A stretch of DNA of 21,661 nt from an uncultured Clostridia bacterium (GCA_946186535.1 CAMHNT010000003.1:1-21661), one strand, 5' to 3'; shown: positions 7,051-15,199, counted from the first letter of the stretch. Numbers and translations are program-made. The notes: generated by a model not told the origin, from the letters alone.

Positions 7051-8880
7051 ATGAATCCAAAAATGAAAGAGCTTCGTGAAAAAGCAATGAAGCTGCCGCT
7101 GCAGCCGGGCGTGTATATAATGCACAATGCAAAGAAGGAAATTATATATATCGGAAAGGCTAAGGCTTTGAAAAACAGAGTTAGTCAGTATTTCGGCTCG
7201 CAGAACAACCATAACACCAAAGTCAGGCGTATGGTGGAAAATGTAGATTATTTTGAATATATAATAACCGACAGTGAGTTTGAGGCTCTTGTCCTGGAAT
7301 GCAGTCTGATAAAACAGAACAAGCCGAGGTATAATATATTATTGAAGGATGATAAGGGTTACAGCTATATCAAGGTTTCAAAGGAGCCGTTTCCGAGAAT
7401 TACCGAAGCGAAAAAGCCCGATTCCACAGGAGAATTCATAGGTCCCTATACAAGTTCCTATTACGTGAAAAATGCGGTTGACCAGGCAGTTAAAATTTTC
7501 AAGCTCCCGACATGCAATAAAAAGTTTCCGGAGGATTTCAGAAAAACACGGCCATGCCTTAATTTTCATATCAAGCAGTGCTGCGGTCTCTGTCAGGGAA
7601 AAATCTCAGAGAAGGAGTATAACGAAACGATAAAAGAAGCCGTGGAATTCCTGAAAAACGGCACGTCACTTTCTATCAAGGAGCTGGAAAAAGAAATGCT
7701 TGAAGCTTCGGAGAATCTTGAATTTGAACGCGCCGCAAAGATACGTGACAGAATAACTGCCGTGAAGCGTATGGGCGATAAGCAGAAGGTCGTTGAGTCC
7801 AAAATCCGTGAACAGGATGTTATTGCACTTTTCACCGACGGAATCGACGGGTGTTTTCAGGTCTTCAGGTTTTCAAACGGCATGCTTTATGACAGGGAAA
7901 CGTTTCTTATTAAGGATATAGGTGATGAGGATAATGCTTTCAGCGAGTTTATTTTGCAGTATTATGCTATCCGTGACCGTGTTCCGCCGTGCCTTACGAC
8001 AGACAGAGATGTTGAGGATAAGGAAAACATAGAGCATTGGCTTTCGGACAAGGCTGGAAGGAAAGTTGAAATTTTTGCACCGCAGAGGGGCGAGCGGTCA
8101 CAGCTTGTAACAATGTGCAGAAACAATGCCGCAGAGGTTCTCGCACAAAGCAAAAACAGCCAGGGGAGGCAGTATTCCGTTCTTAAGGAGCTTGGGGATC
8201 TTTTAGGACTGAAAAAGGTTCCTGTATATATTGAATCCTACGATATTTCAAATCTTGCGGGTACGGAGAACGTAGCCGGAATGGTAGTTTTTGAAAACGG
8301 AAGACCACTGAAATCGGCATACCGAAAGTTTAAAATAAAATCCTTCGAGGGTCAGGACGATTACGCTTCAATGAACGAGGTTCTAACAAGAAGGTTTGAG
8401 GAATATCACAAGCTCAAGGATACAGGCGAGGGATTCGGCAGGCTGCCCGATCTGATTCTGCTTGACGGCGGCAAGGGGCAGATTTCCGCGGTCAGACCCG
8501 TTCTGAGAAAAGCCGGCGTTGATGTTCCTCTTTTCGGCATGGTTAAGGACGACAAGCATAAAACCAGAGCTCTCACCGACGGAGAAGGCGAGATAGAGCT
8601 TAAGTCAATACGCAGCACATACACTTTTGTTTCCGAAATTCAGGAAGAGGTTCACCGTTTCGCAATAGGATATCATCATCAGAGAAGAAGCAATTCGACT
8701 TTCAAAAGCTCACTCACCGACATTGAAGGAATCGGAAAAACAAGGGCAAAGAATCTTCTGAAGCATTTCGGTTCGATCAAGAATATTAAGGAAGCAGAGC
8801 TCGAAGAGCTGGAAAACGCACCGACAATGACGAAGAATGCTGCGAATGCGGTTTACAGTTATTTTCATAAGAAAGAGTAG
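7051..8880 (+). CDS. uvrC: Excinuclease ABC subunit C
   Basis: 609-residue UvrC, the dual-incision nuclease of nucleotide excision repair, which cuts both sides of a lesion after loading by UvrA and UvrB. The N-terminal GIY-YIG nuclease (about 12-95) contains GVYIMHNAKKEIIYIGKA and makes the 3' cut. A UVR motif near 220 (LEFERAAKIRDRI) contacts UvrB. The C-terminal RNase H-like nuclease shows candidate catalytic D398 (ESYDIS), D472 (LLDGGKGQ) and H535 (HRFAIGYH). Helix-hairpin-helix sequence (IEGIGKTRAKNLLKHFGS) closes the protein. GAGGTG (7041-7046) serves ATG 7051. Length and domain order are standard. No clear promoter is visible between the hairpin repeat and the gene. Confidence 0.97.
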   Translation: MNPKMKELREKAMKLPLQPGVYIMHNAKKEIIYIGKAKALKNRVSQYFGSQNNHNTKVRRMVENVDYFEYIITDSEFEALVLECSLIKQNKPRYNILLKDDKGYSYIKVSKEPFPRITEAKKPDSTGEFIGPYTSSYYVKNAVDQAVKIFKLPTCNKKFPEDFRKTRPCLNFHIKQCCGLCQGKISEKEYNETIKEAVEFLKNGTSLSIKELEKEMLEASENLEFERAAKIRDRITAVKRMGDKQKVVESKIREQDVIALFTDGIDGCFQVFRFSNGMLYDRETFLIKDIGDEDNAFSEFILQYYAIRDRVPPCLTTDRDVEDKENIEHWLSDKAGRKVEIFAPQRGERSQLVTMCRNNAAEVLAQSKNSQGRQYSVLKELGDLLGLKKVPVYIESYDISNLAGTENVAGMVVFENGRPLKSAYRKFKIKSFEGQDDYASMNEVLTRRFEEYHKLKDTGEGFGRLPDLILLDGGKGQISAVRPVLRKAGVDVPLFGMVKDDKHKTRALTDGEGEIELKSIRSTYTFVSEIQEEVHRFAIGYHHQRRSNSTFKSSLTDIEGIGKTRAKNLLKHFGSIKNIKEAELEELENAPTMTKNAANAVYSYFHKKE

Positions 8881-8926
8881 ATCGGCGAAGAGCTAATGAA
8901 ATTGTACTATATAAAACCACTATTAA

Positions 8927-9019
8927 AGTTTCGCGCAAGCCTTTTCAAAGGTACCCCAAGGGAACTTCCTTCAGGGCGCCTTTGGTCGCTCGTCGCAACG
9001 AGCGAAACTCTTTAGAGTT
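8927..9019. repeat. Nested multi-hairpin intergenic element (family B)
   Basis: AGTTTCGC (8927-8934) pairs with GCGAAACT (9002-9009) and would close a multi-branched fold. Inside or overlapping are CAAAGG (8946-8951) with CCTTTG (8979-8984), TCGCTCGT (8986-8993) with ACGAGCGA (8998-9005), and AACTCT (9006-9011) with AGAGTT (9014-9019). Some of these stems exclude each other, so alternative folds are possible. It is GC-rich compared with the AT-rich flanks, contains no ORF and has no sequence in common with family A. The rest of 8881-9220 holds only the rsmD promoter. Confidence 0.65.
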
Positions 9020-9161
9020 CAGCCCTTTGATGCACAGATAAATTCTGATGATAGCAAGAAGAGTTTTTTGATTTCAAAGAATAATAATGGGAGATAATTT
9101 GGGGCATTTCAAAATTCCGTGGATTTTTTTACAAAAATGTAATATTTTTAATTAAAAAAGG

Positions 9162-9191
9162 TTGACAAATTAGTAACAATGATGTTATAAT
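9162..9191 (+). promoter_or_regulatory. Promoter of the rsmD-coaD operon
   Basis: Consensus TTGACA (9162-9167), an 18-base spacer and consensus TATAAT (9186-9191) with TG one base before it, giving an extended -10. It lies 29 nt before the rsmD start. Confidence 0.88.
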
Positions 9192-9220
9192 TTTGAATAG
9201 TAAAATATAGGAGAAAAATA

Positions 9221-9769
9221 ATGCGAGTTATAACAGGTTCTGCAAGAGGCAGAAAGCTTGAACAGCTTGTCGGTGAAGACGTTCGTCCTACAACCGACAG
9301 AGTGAAAGAAGCTGTATTCAGTATTATACAATTCGATATAGAGGGAAGACGTTTTCTTGATCTCTTTGCCGGCTCGGGTCAGATGGGAATAGAAGCCCTC
9401 AGCCGCGGAGCAAGAGAATCCGTTTTTGTCGACAACAGACGAGAGTCAGTTGAGATCGTTAAAAGAAACCTCAAATCGACAAAGCTTGAAGAAAATGCCA
9501 AAGTGGTTCAGATGGATTCCATAAGCTTCCTGAATGTCAATAAAGAGAAGTTTGATTTTCTTTTTCTTGACCCTCCGTACGGCACGGGACTTCTTCAGGC
9601 GGCTCTCGGAAGAGCCGAAACCGTTATGAACAAGGGTGGTATGATTATCTGTGAATCTCCCCAGACAGAGGAGCTTCCCGAGTCTCTTTCCGAATTTGTG
9701 AAATACAGGGAATACAGATACGGAAAAATTAAAATTACGACCTATTGTCACGGTGATTATGCCGAATAA
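9221..9769 (+). CDS. rsmD: 16S rRNA (guanine966-N2)-methyltransferase RsmD
   Basis: 182-residue Rossmann-fold methyltransferase that makes m2G966 in 16S rRNA on the assembled 30S subunit. It begins MRVITGSARGRKL, then RPTTDRVKEAVFSII, both family signatures. The S-adenosylmethionine loop is DLFAGSGQMGIEALSRGA. The catalytic motif is DPPY (117-120). AGGAGA (9209-9214) lies just before the ATG. It is the first gene of an operon with coaD, the pairing conserved across Firmicutes. Confidence 0.95.
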   Translation: MRVITGSARGRKLEQLVGEDVRPTTDRVKEAVFSIIQFDIEGRRFLDLFAGSGQMGIEALSRGARESVFVDNRRESVEIVKRNLKSTKLEENAKVVQMDSISFLNVNKEKFDFLFLDPPYGTGLLQAALGRAETVMNKGGMIICESPQTEELPESLSEFVKYREYRYGKIKITTYCHGDYAE

Positions 9770-9861
9770 AATTCTTTTTGCGGCGGCATAAGAAGGCGAA
9801 AGGTTCTGTTGTTTTGAAATTTCACGCAGTGTCGCGGCGACATTGTATGAGGAGGTTTATC

Positions 9862-10353
9862 ATGCGTACAGTAATTTGTCCGGGCAGCTTCGACCCGGTA
9901 ACGCTGGGACACGTTGATGTCATAAAAAGAGCGGCGAGCACTTTCGATAAGGTTATCGTTGCGGTTTTTGTGAACAAGGACAAGACTCCCTGTTTTACTC
10001 TTGAGGAGCGAATGCATTTTCTTAATGAAGTGTTGGGGGAGCTTGAAAATGTAGAGGTGGTCGCATGCGAAGGGCTGCTTGCGGATTATGCAAGAGAAAG
10101 AAACGCGATTGCCGTAGTTAAGGGTTTACGTGCCGTTTCGGACTTTGAGTATGAGTTTCAGATGGCGCTTACCAATAAAATGCTAAATCCCGAGCTTGAA
10201 ACAATATTCTTCACATCACGGGCGGAGAATATGTACCTTAGTTCAAGCATTGTAAAAAATGTTGCAAGTTTTGGGGGGAACATCAGGGACTTTGTTCCCG
10301 AGTGTATCCACGATGAGATCCGTGACAGACTATGCGGAGGAGGTAAAGAATAA
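9862..10353 (+). CDS. coaD: Phosphopantetheine adenylyltransferase CoaD
   Basis: 163 residues. It transfers AMP from ATP to 4'-phosphopantetheine to make dephospho-CoA, the fourth step of CoA synthesis from pantothenate. GSFDPVTLGH (8-17) holds the T/HxGH nucleotidyltransferase motif, and YLSSSIVKNVASFGG is the C-terminal ISSxxVR-type motif. The start is ATG 9862, with AGGAGG at 9850-9855; an upstream in-frame ATG at 9778 would add 28 basic residues absent from the family and lacks a good ribosome site. A 13-base palindrome, TGTCGCGGCGACA (9830-9842), lies just before the Shine-Dalgarno. The stop overlaps the next start by one base. Confidence 0.95.
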   Translation: MRTVICPGSFDPVTLGHVDVIKRAASTFDKVIVAVFVNKDKTPCFTLEERMHFLNEVLGELENVEVVACEGLLADYARERNAIAVVKGLRAVSDFEYEFQMALTNKMLNPELETIFFTSRAENMYLSSSIVKNVASFGGNIRDFVPECIHDEIRDRLCGGGKE

Positions 10354-10826
10354 TGAAGGTTGACGATTTACTCGACGATTTGAGTGACCTTTTGGAGGAT
10401 TCCAAGGAACTTCCTGTTGTTAACAAAACAATGGTTGACAAGGCTCAGATTGCTGATATCATTGATGAAATCAAAGCAAACCTGCCTGCTGAGACACGTC
10501 AGGCAAAGGCGATTGTTGCAGACAGAGCGAAGATTATCAGCGATGCCAAGAAGGAAGCCGAGGCTATCATCAGCGTTGCCGAGAAGAAGAGAAATGATAT
10601 GCTCGACAACAACGAGCTTGTTCTTCAGGCAAGACAAGAGGCGGAAAGAATCGTTGCTGAAGCCGAAACAATGGCTAAAAAGGTCAAGAATGCGGCTAAC
10701 AATTACGTTGACGGTCTTTTGGAAAGAACGGAAGAAGCTCTTTCAGCTAACCTCGCTGATTTCCAGAAGAAAAGACAGAATATTCTTCAGGCAAAAAGAA
10801 AGCCTAACAGTGAAGAGGAAGAATAA
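10353..10826 (+). CDS. Coiled-coil protein of unknown function downstream of coaD
   Basis: 157 residues, highly charged and almost wholly helical. A short acidic N-terminus (VDDLLDDLSDLLEDSKELP) precedes a long alanine/lysine/glutamate coiled coil (about 45-150, with AKKEAEAIISVAEKKRNDML and ARQEAERIVAEAETMAKKV). The heptad pattern resembles the b-subunit stalk of ATP synthases and DivIVA-like proteins, and such proteins are often labelled ATPase in databases without a nucleotide-binding motif; none is present here. There is no signal peptide or membrane segment. The ATG overlaps the coaD stop and GGAGGAGG (10336-10343) serves it. Position as last gene of the rsmD-coaD operon suggests a conserved housekeeping role, possibly division or envelope scaffolding, but this is a guess. 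Confidence 0.85.
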   Translation: MKVDDLLDDLSDLLEDSKELPVVNKTMVDKAQIADIIDEIKANLPAETRQAKAIVADRAKIISDAKKEAEAIISVAEKKRNDMLDNNELVLQARQEAERIVAEAETMAKKVKNAANNYVDGLLERTEEALSANLADFQKKRQNILQAKRKPNSEEEE

Positions 10827-10864
10827 TTATTTCTGCTTTTTTGAGGGTTACTTGTACCGATTAG

Positions 10865-10893
10865 AAAAAACCGCTCTTTTTGAGCGGTTTTTT
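10865..10893 (+). terminator. Terminator of the rsmD-coaD operon
   Basis: CCGCTC (10871-10876) and GAGCGG (10882-10887) form the GC core of a stem extended by six A-T pairs, A6 on the left and T6 (10888-10893) on the right. The A-run means it could also work on the opposite strand. Confidence 0.93.
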
Positions 10894-10935
10894 GGTATTT
10901 GGGAAATTGGAATGTTATAAAAAGGATAATTTGTA

Positions 10936-11412
10936 ATGGAAAAAACAAATGTTATGCGTGTGCTTGATCAGAAAAAAGTTGCTTATACTCCTCACAGTAT
11001 CGGAGATAATACAAAGCTCAGCGGAGCCGAGGTTGCGCAGGCTCTCGGAAAGGAACCCGAATGCGTTTTCAAAACCTTGGTTACGGTTGGGAAAAGCGGA
11101 AACAAATATGTTTTTGTCGTTCCGATAAACGGAGAGCTTAATCTAAAAAAGGCGGCCAAGGCCGTAGGTGAAAAGTCGATAGAAATGCTGAAGGCGAAAG
11201 AACTTCTGCCTCTCACCGGCTACGTTCACGGCGGCTGTTCTCCGATAGGAATGAAAAAGTTTTTTACCACAACGGTGGATATATCCGCACAGGATAAGGA
11301 ATTGATCTGTTTCAGTGCCGGAAAAATAGGTTATCAGGTTGAGCTGAATCCTGATGACCTGTCGAAGGTCATCAGATTTAAATTTGCCGATGTTGCCGAA
11401 AGAGCGGAATAA
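10936..11412 (+). CDS. ybaK: Cys-tRNA(Pro)/Cys-tRNA(Cys) deacylase, YbaK/EbsC family
   Basis: 158 residues, family length. YbaK proteins hydrolyse Cys-tRNA(Pro) formed when prolyl-tRNA synthetase mischarges cysteine, acting in trans in the cytoplasm. Visible family features are the conserved lysine in VFKTLV, the VPINGELNLKKAAKAVG stretch, and GYVHGGCSPIGMKK, which carries the glycine-rich substrate loop. AAAGGAT (10921-10927) lies nine bases before ATG 10936. The gene follows a terminator, so it needs its own promoter; only about 40 nt separate them and none is clear. Substrate range within the family cannot be told from sequence alone. Confidence 0.92.
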   Translation: MEKTNVMRVLDQKKVAYTPHSIGDNTKLSGAEVAQALGKEPECVFKTLVTVGKSGNKYVFVVPINGELNLKKAAKAVGEKSIEMLKAKELLPLTGYVHGGCSPIGMKKFFTTTVDISAQDKELICFSAGKIGYQVELNPDDLSKVIRFKFADVAERAE

Positions 11413-11414
11413 TG

Positions 11415-11494
11415 CTAATCCCCATTAAAAAGTAGACTTTCTACTTTTTAATAGCACCGTAGGTGCGTCGGGATTGTATTAGAGAATAGTATAA
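11415..11494. repeat. Intergenic hairpin repeat (family A, short copy)
   Basis: Shares its left end (CTAATCCCCATTAAAAAGT) and right end (ATTAGAGAATAGTATAA) with the element at 6856-6998. Here AATCCC (11417-11422) pairs with GGGATT (11470-11475) around two inner hairpins. These are 13 bp (11424-11436 with 11440-11452) and GCACC (11454-11458) with GGTGC (11462-11466), giving a three-way junction. It starts three bases after the ybaK stop and could also serve as its transcript end. Confidence 0.82.
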
Positions 11495-11788
11495 ATATCC
11501 TGTTTCACATCCGGTTAATTCGTCAATATTATAGTATTACAGACGTTCATAATAATCTTTTTTAAGAGGATATTATACTGCTTTCTAATTAAAATCTTTA
11601 AGTCTTTTAATCAGAAATCAGTATTACTTCAAATGAATTAAGATTATCAGACATATGAAAAACATTTGATGTTAATGAATTCCGGACTGGGAATAATAAG
11701 TGGTGCATACAGAAATGTATGGTAAAAGTTAATGTATTGGGGTATTATTCTGTATGATAAATATAGTTTAAATCGGGTCAAAAAGATA
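11495..11788. other. AT-rich intergenic stretch, no gene seen
   Basis: About 290 AT-rich bases between the hairpin repeat and the trkA promoter. No ORF with a ribosome binding site, no known RNA motif and no strong inverted repeat was found. It may be decayed sequence. Confidence 0.5.
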
Positions 11789-11817
11789 TTGACGAGATGA
11801 AGATTTTGTAGTATTAT
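11789..11817 (+). promoter_or_regulatory. Promoter of trkA-trkH
   Basis: TTGACG (11789-11794), 17 bases and TATTAT (11812-11817). Transcription would start near 11824, leaving a leader of about 66 nt, too short for a c-di-AMP riboswitch. Confidence 0.75.
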
Positions 11818-11825
11818 TAGTTCTG

Positions 11826-11847
11826 AATCTACAATATAGATTTTTTT
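11826..11847 (+). terminator. Weak terminator-like hairpin in the trkA leader
   Basis: AATCTA (11826-11831) and TAGATT (11837-11842) form a 6-bp AT-rich stem followed by a T-run. It sits at the very start of the predicted transcript. It is too weak to be a sure terminator; it could end a transcript from upstream or be incidental. Confidence 0.3.
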
Positions 11848-11889
11848 GTTTTTTTATATGTATGTATATGGATATGTGGAGATTTTAAT

Positions 11890-13263
11890 ATGAAGATCAT
11901 TATTGTAGGCTGCGGTAAGGTGGGAAGAACCATTGCCGAACAGCTGAACGGTGAAAAACATGATATAACCGTTATCGACAGTAAGGAATCGGTTATCATC
12001 AGACTTACGGATAAGCTTGATGTAATGGGAATTCACGGCGACGGCTCAAGCCGTGAAATACTTCTTGAAGCGGGGGTTTCAAGTGCAGACCTGCTCATTG
12101 CGGTAACCGACGCCGATGAGCTTAACCTTTATATATGTTTGCTGGCAAGCTGCTGCGGAGGCGGTAGGAATAAGATCAACACGATCGCGAGAGTAAGAAA
12201 ACCGATTTATCATAAGGACCTTCAGGAAACCTTAAATATGAAAGAAGCCTTGGGGTTGTCTTTGGTGATAAATCCCGAACAGATTGCAGCGCTGGAAATG
12301 AGCCGTCTGATACGTTTTCCGACCGCAATCGAGGTGGATTCTTTCGCAAGAGAAACGGTTGAAATTTACACGTTTAAGGTTCAGAGGGAATTTGCTCTTT
12401 CAGGAAAGAAAATCTCTGAGCTTGCACTTCTTAAAGGAAGCATAAGAATATGTGCTGTTGAGCGTGACGATAATGTTATCATTCCGGGAGGTGATTTTGT
12501 AATCTCACCGAATGACAAGGTTTCGATTATTTGTGCTCCGTCGAATGCGACGAAGATGTTTAAAAAACTCGGAAGCGGAAATGTTAAGGCGAAAGACGTT
12601 ATGATAATAGGCGGAAGCAGAACAGCTTATTATCTTGCCGATCTTCTCATTAAAAGCGGAATTGACGTTAAGATTATTGAAAAATCGGAAAGCCGCTGTA
12701 CCGAGCTTGCGGATCTTCTTCCCGATGCGATGATTATCAGAGGCGACGCAATGAACAAGGACCTTCTGAAGGCAGAGGGCCTTGAAGACATGGATTCAAT
12801 TGTTACACTGATGGATATCGACGAGGAAAATATAATGCTTTCTCTCTATGCGCGTCAGAGATGCAATGCGAAATGTATTACAAAAATAGACAGACTTGTA
12901 TTTGATGATATTGTTGACACTCTTCCTTTGGACAGCGTTATACGTCCGAGAGAGCTTACTGCGGAAAGTATCGTAAGATATGTCCGTGCAGTAAAAAATT
13001 CCGAGGGAAGCAACGTCGAAACACTCTACAAGCTCAACGACGGACAGGCGGAAGCTTTGGAATTCAAGGTTTCTCCCGAAAGCAAAGTAATATCAAAGCC
13101 GCTCAGTCAGCTTGAATTTAAAAACGATCTTCAGGTTGCATGTATAACCCGAAAAGGAAAGGTTATTATCCCTAAGGGTGACGATACGATTGAACCTAAT
13201 GACACGGTTATTATTGTGACTACCCATAAGGGGCTGCAGGATCTTGACGACATTTTGAAGTAA
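11890..13263 (+). CDS. trkA: Trk potassium uptake regulatory subunit TrkA
   Basis: 457-residue cytoplasmic subunit that gates the TrkH K+ channel by binding NAD(H) or nucleotides. It has two full RCK units, as in the long TrkA form. The first Rossmann domain starts IIIVGCGKVGRTIAEQL (3-19) with the GxGxxG motif and is followed by an RCK_C domain near 145-220. The second Rossmann domain starts near 238 (VMIIGGSRTAYYLADLL) and ends with RCK_C (LEFKVSPESKVISKPLS, DDTIEPNDTVIIVT). GGAGA (11878-11882) serves the ATG. The trkH start lies 18 nt after the stop, so the two subunits form an operon. Identification is firm. Confidence 0.95.
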   Translation: MKIIIVGCGKVGRTIAEQLNGEKHDITVIDSKESVIIRLTDKLDVMGIHGDGSSREILLEAGVSSADLLIAVTDADELNLYICLLASCCGGGRNKINTIARVRKPIYHKDLQETLNMKEALGLSLVINPEQIAALEMSRLIRFPTAIEVDSFARETVEIYTFKVQREFALSGKKISELALLKGSIRICAVERDDNVIIPGGDFVISPNDKVSIICAPSNATKMFKKLGSGNVKAKDVMIIGGSRTAYYLADLLIKSGIDVKIIEKSESRCTELADLLPDAMIIRGDAMNKDLLKAEGLEDMDSIVTLMDIDEENIMLSLYARQRCNAKCITKIDRLVFDDIVDTLPLDSVIRPRELTAESIVRYVRAVKNSEGSNVETLYKLNDGQAEALEFKVSPESKVISKPLSQLEFKNDLQVACITRKGKVIIPKGDDTIEPNDTVIIVTTHKGLQDLDDILK

Positions 13264-13281
13264 GTTTTTTGGAGTGGTATT

Positions 13282-14745
13282 GTGAATACGAATTTGGTTA
13301 GATATGTTTTGGGCTGGGTATTTCTTGTTATCGGAATTATGATGCTTCCGCCGATTCTGATTGCCTTTTTCTGCGGCGAAATTGATGCATTTTATTTTGG
13401 AGTTGTTGCATTCGGCTGTCTTTCAATCGGTCTGATTTCAAAAAAATATAAACCCAAAAAAACTCAGATGTATGCCAGAGAGGGATTTGTTGCGTGTGCA
13501 TTGACATGGATTCTGATGAGTGTTGTGGGCTGTCTTCCGTTCTATCTGAGCGGTCAGATTCCTGATTTTACGAACGCGCTTTTTGAATCGGTTTCCGGAT
13601 TTACTACGACCGGAGCGACAATTCTCGGAACTGACAGACAGATTGAAGAGCTTTCCTATAGCATGCGCTTTTGGAGAAGCTTCACGAACTGGGCCGGCGG
13701 AATGGGTATTCTCGTGTTTTTGATTGCGGTGATTACTCCTCTGAGCGGACAGTCGAATATGTATCTTATGAAAGCGGAAAGCCCGGGGCCGGTAGTTTCA
13801 AAGCTTATCCCGAAGCTCAGGGGAACAGCGAGTCTTCTTTATATTATTTATACTGCTCTCACGGTTGTGGAGTGTGTAATGCTTCTGTTAGGCGGCATGC
13901 CTCTGTTTGAAGCGGTTACGGTTTCGCTTTCCACTGCCGGAACAGGCGGACTTTCGGTCAGAAACGAGGGTATAATGGCATATGACGGACAGTACTATAT
14001 TCAGGCTGTCATAACTGCTTTTATGTTTATTTTTGCTGTCAATTTTTCAGTATATTATTTGATTCTCACAAAAAAAATCAAACAGGCTCTGAAAATCGAA
14101 GAGCTTCACTGGTATGTCGGTCTGTTTTTGATAGCTGTTTTGGTAATAGGAGTTGACCTTACTATTAACAAAACCTACGATTCCGCACTGGACTGTTGGC
14201 ATCATACCGCATTCCAGGTTGGAACATTCATATCTTCTACCGGCTTTGCGACTGCTGATTTCGATTTATGGCCCGAATTTTCAAAAACTGTTCTGATGCT
14301 TGTTGCTTTTGTGGGAGCGTGTGCCGGCAGTACTGGCGGCGGATTTAAAGTGAGCCGTGTTATCATTCTTTTCAAATCGATTCTTAAGGAATTCAAAACA
14401 ATGCTTCATCCGAATTCCGTGAAAACAGTAAAAATGGACGGAAAGATAATAAAGGACGAAACAATTCGTTCGACGAGCGTTTATCTGACGATTTTTATTT
14501 TTATCTATATCGGTTCCGTTCTTCTTCTTGCTTTTGATAAAATGGATTTTACAACTAATTTTACGGCGGTTCTGGCGACGCTTAACAACATGGGACCCGG
14601 TCTTAACGCAGTAGGTCCTACGAAGAATTTTTATGATTATTCAATATTCTCAAAGTATGTTCTGATGTTCGACATGCTTGCCGGAAGACTTGAGCTTTTA
14701 CCGCTTCTTTTCCTTTTTAATCCAAGCTGTTGGAAATCTAAATGA
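13282..14745 (+). CDS. trkH: Trk potassium uptake membrane subunit TrkH
   Basis: 487-residue integral membrane K+ transporter of the TrkH/KtrB superfamily. Four pore-loop segments with selectivity-filter glycines are visible: SGFTTTGATIL, STAGTGGLSV, SSTGFATADF and NNMGPGLNAVG. Between them lie the paired transmembrane helices of the four M1-P-M2 repeats. The C-terminus has the family-typical MLAGRLELLPLLFLFNPSCW. It starts at GTG with GGAGTGG at 13271-13277 and follows trkA by 18 nt. K+ uptake is driven by the membrane potential, possibly with H+ or Na+; the coupling ion cannot be read from sequence. Confidence 0.95.
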   Translation: MNTNLVRYVLGWVFLVIGIMMLPPILIAFFCGEIDAFYFGVVAFGCLSIGLISKKYKPKKTQMYAREGFVACALTWILMSVVGCLPFYLSGQIPDFTNALFESVSGFTTTGATILGTDRQIEELSYSMRFWRSFTNWAGGMGILVFLIAVITPLSGQSNMYLMKAESPGPVVSKLIPKLRGTASLLYIIYTALTVVECVMLLLGGMPLFEAVTVSLSTAGTGGLSVRNEGIMAYDGQYYIQAVITAFMFIFAVNFSVYYLILTKKIKQALKIEELHWYVGLFLIAVLVIGVDLTINKTYDSALDCWHHTAFQVGTFISSTGFATADFDLWPEFSKTVLMLVAFVGACAGSTGGGFKVSRVIILFKSILKEFKTMLHPNSVKTVKMDGKIIKDETIRSTSVYLTIFIFIYIGSVLLLAFDKMDFTTNFTAVLATLNNMGPGLNAVGPTKNFYDYSIFSKYVLMFDMLAGRLELLPLLFLFNPSCWKSK

Positions 14746-14810
14746 TTTTTTGATTTCTTAAGCAAATTTAAAATGAGCAAATACAAAAATTGAATTTGTC
14801 ATAAATAATC

Positions 14811-14848
14811 AACACCTTGCGGGGGAATACTCCTTGTGAGGTGTTTTT
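14811..14848 (+). promoter_or_regulatory. Hairpin at end of trkH that hides the next ribosome binding site
   Basis: AACACCT (14811-14817) pairs with AGGTGTT (14839-14845), with a further inner stem possible between GGGG and CTCC, and TTT follows. The shape is that of a terminator for trkAH. The right arm also contains GAGGTG (14838-14843), the only ribosome binding site for the ORF whose ATG begins at 14849. The hairpin could therefore stop transcription, hold translation down, or both. Confidence 0.65.
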
Positions 14849-15199
14849 ATGAATATATTGAAAAACGATACTGTTTTGTGTACGAAGAAAAGACTGTTTT
14901 TGCTTTTTATGCTTAATATGTCCGATTGGATATGTACACTTTCGCTTCTCCGAACAGGAATATTTGTTGAAGCAAATCCTCTCATGAAGGATATCATCGC
15001 AAGCCCGTTTCTTGGTTTTTGTGTTAAGGTTCTTGTTCCGCTTTTTCTGATATTCTTTGCGGTTTCAAAGCTTGGAGATGCGGACAGAAAACAGGTTCTG
15101 CTGTCTAACAATATTGCACTTCTCGGAGTGTCGATTTACGTTTTGCTGAATCTGTATCATATAGTTTGTTTTTTATTGTTATATATTATACGTTATTGA
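14849..15199 (+). CDS. Small membrane protein, DUF5658-like
   Basis: 116 residues with three predicted transmembrane helices (about 16-35, 53-75 and 84-112). The segment DWICTLSLLRTGIFVEANPLM carries the acidic helix followed by the glycine and EANPLM that mark the DUF5658 family, whose function is unknown. There is no signal peptide beyond the first helix. The ribosome site GAGGTG lies in the right arm of a hairpin. The gene sits between trkH and an ABC-F gene whose start is 14 nt downstream, so the last two are probably cotranscribed. The family name is assigned from pattern only. Confidence 0.75.
   Translation: MNILKNDTVLCTKKRLFLLFMLNMSDWICTLSLLRTGIFVEANPLMKDIIASPFLGFCVKVLVPLFLIFFAVSKLGDADRKQVLLSNNIALLGVSIYVLLNLYHIVCFLLLYIIRY

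Noticed and set aside
9830..9842. Palindrome TGTCGCGGCGACA before coaD as an operator
   Set aside because: Short, within an operon and just before the ribosome site; no second copy or promoter nearby supports regulation.
11789..11889. c-di-AMP riboswitch ahead of trkA
   Set aside because: K+ uptake genes often have one, but the leader is about 66 nt and lacks any of the conserved motif.
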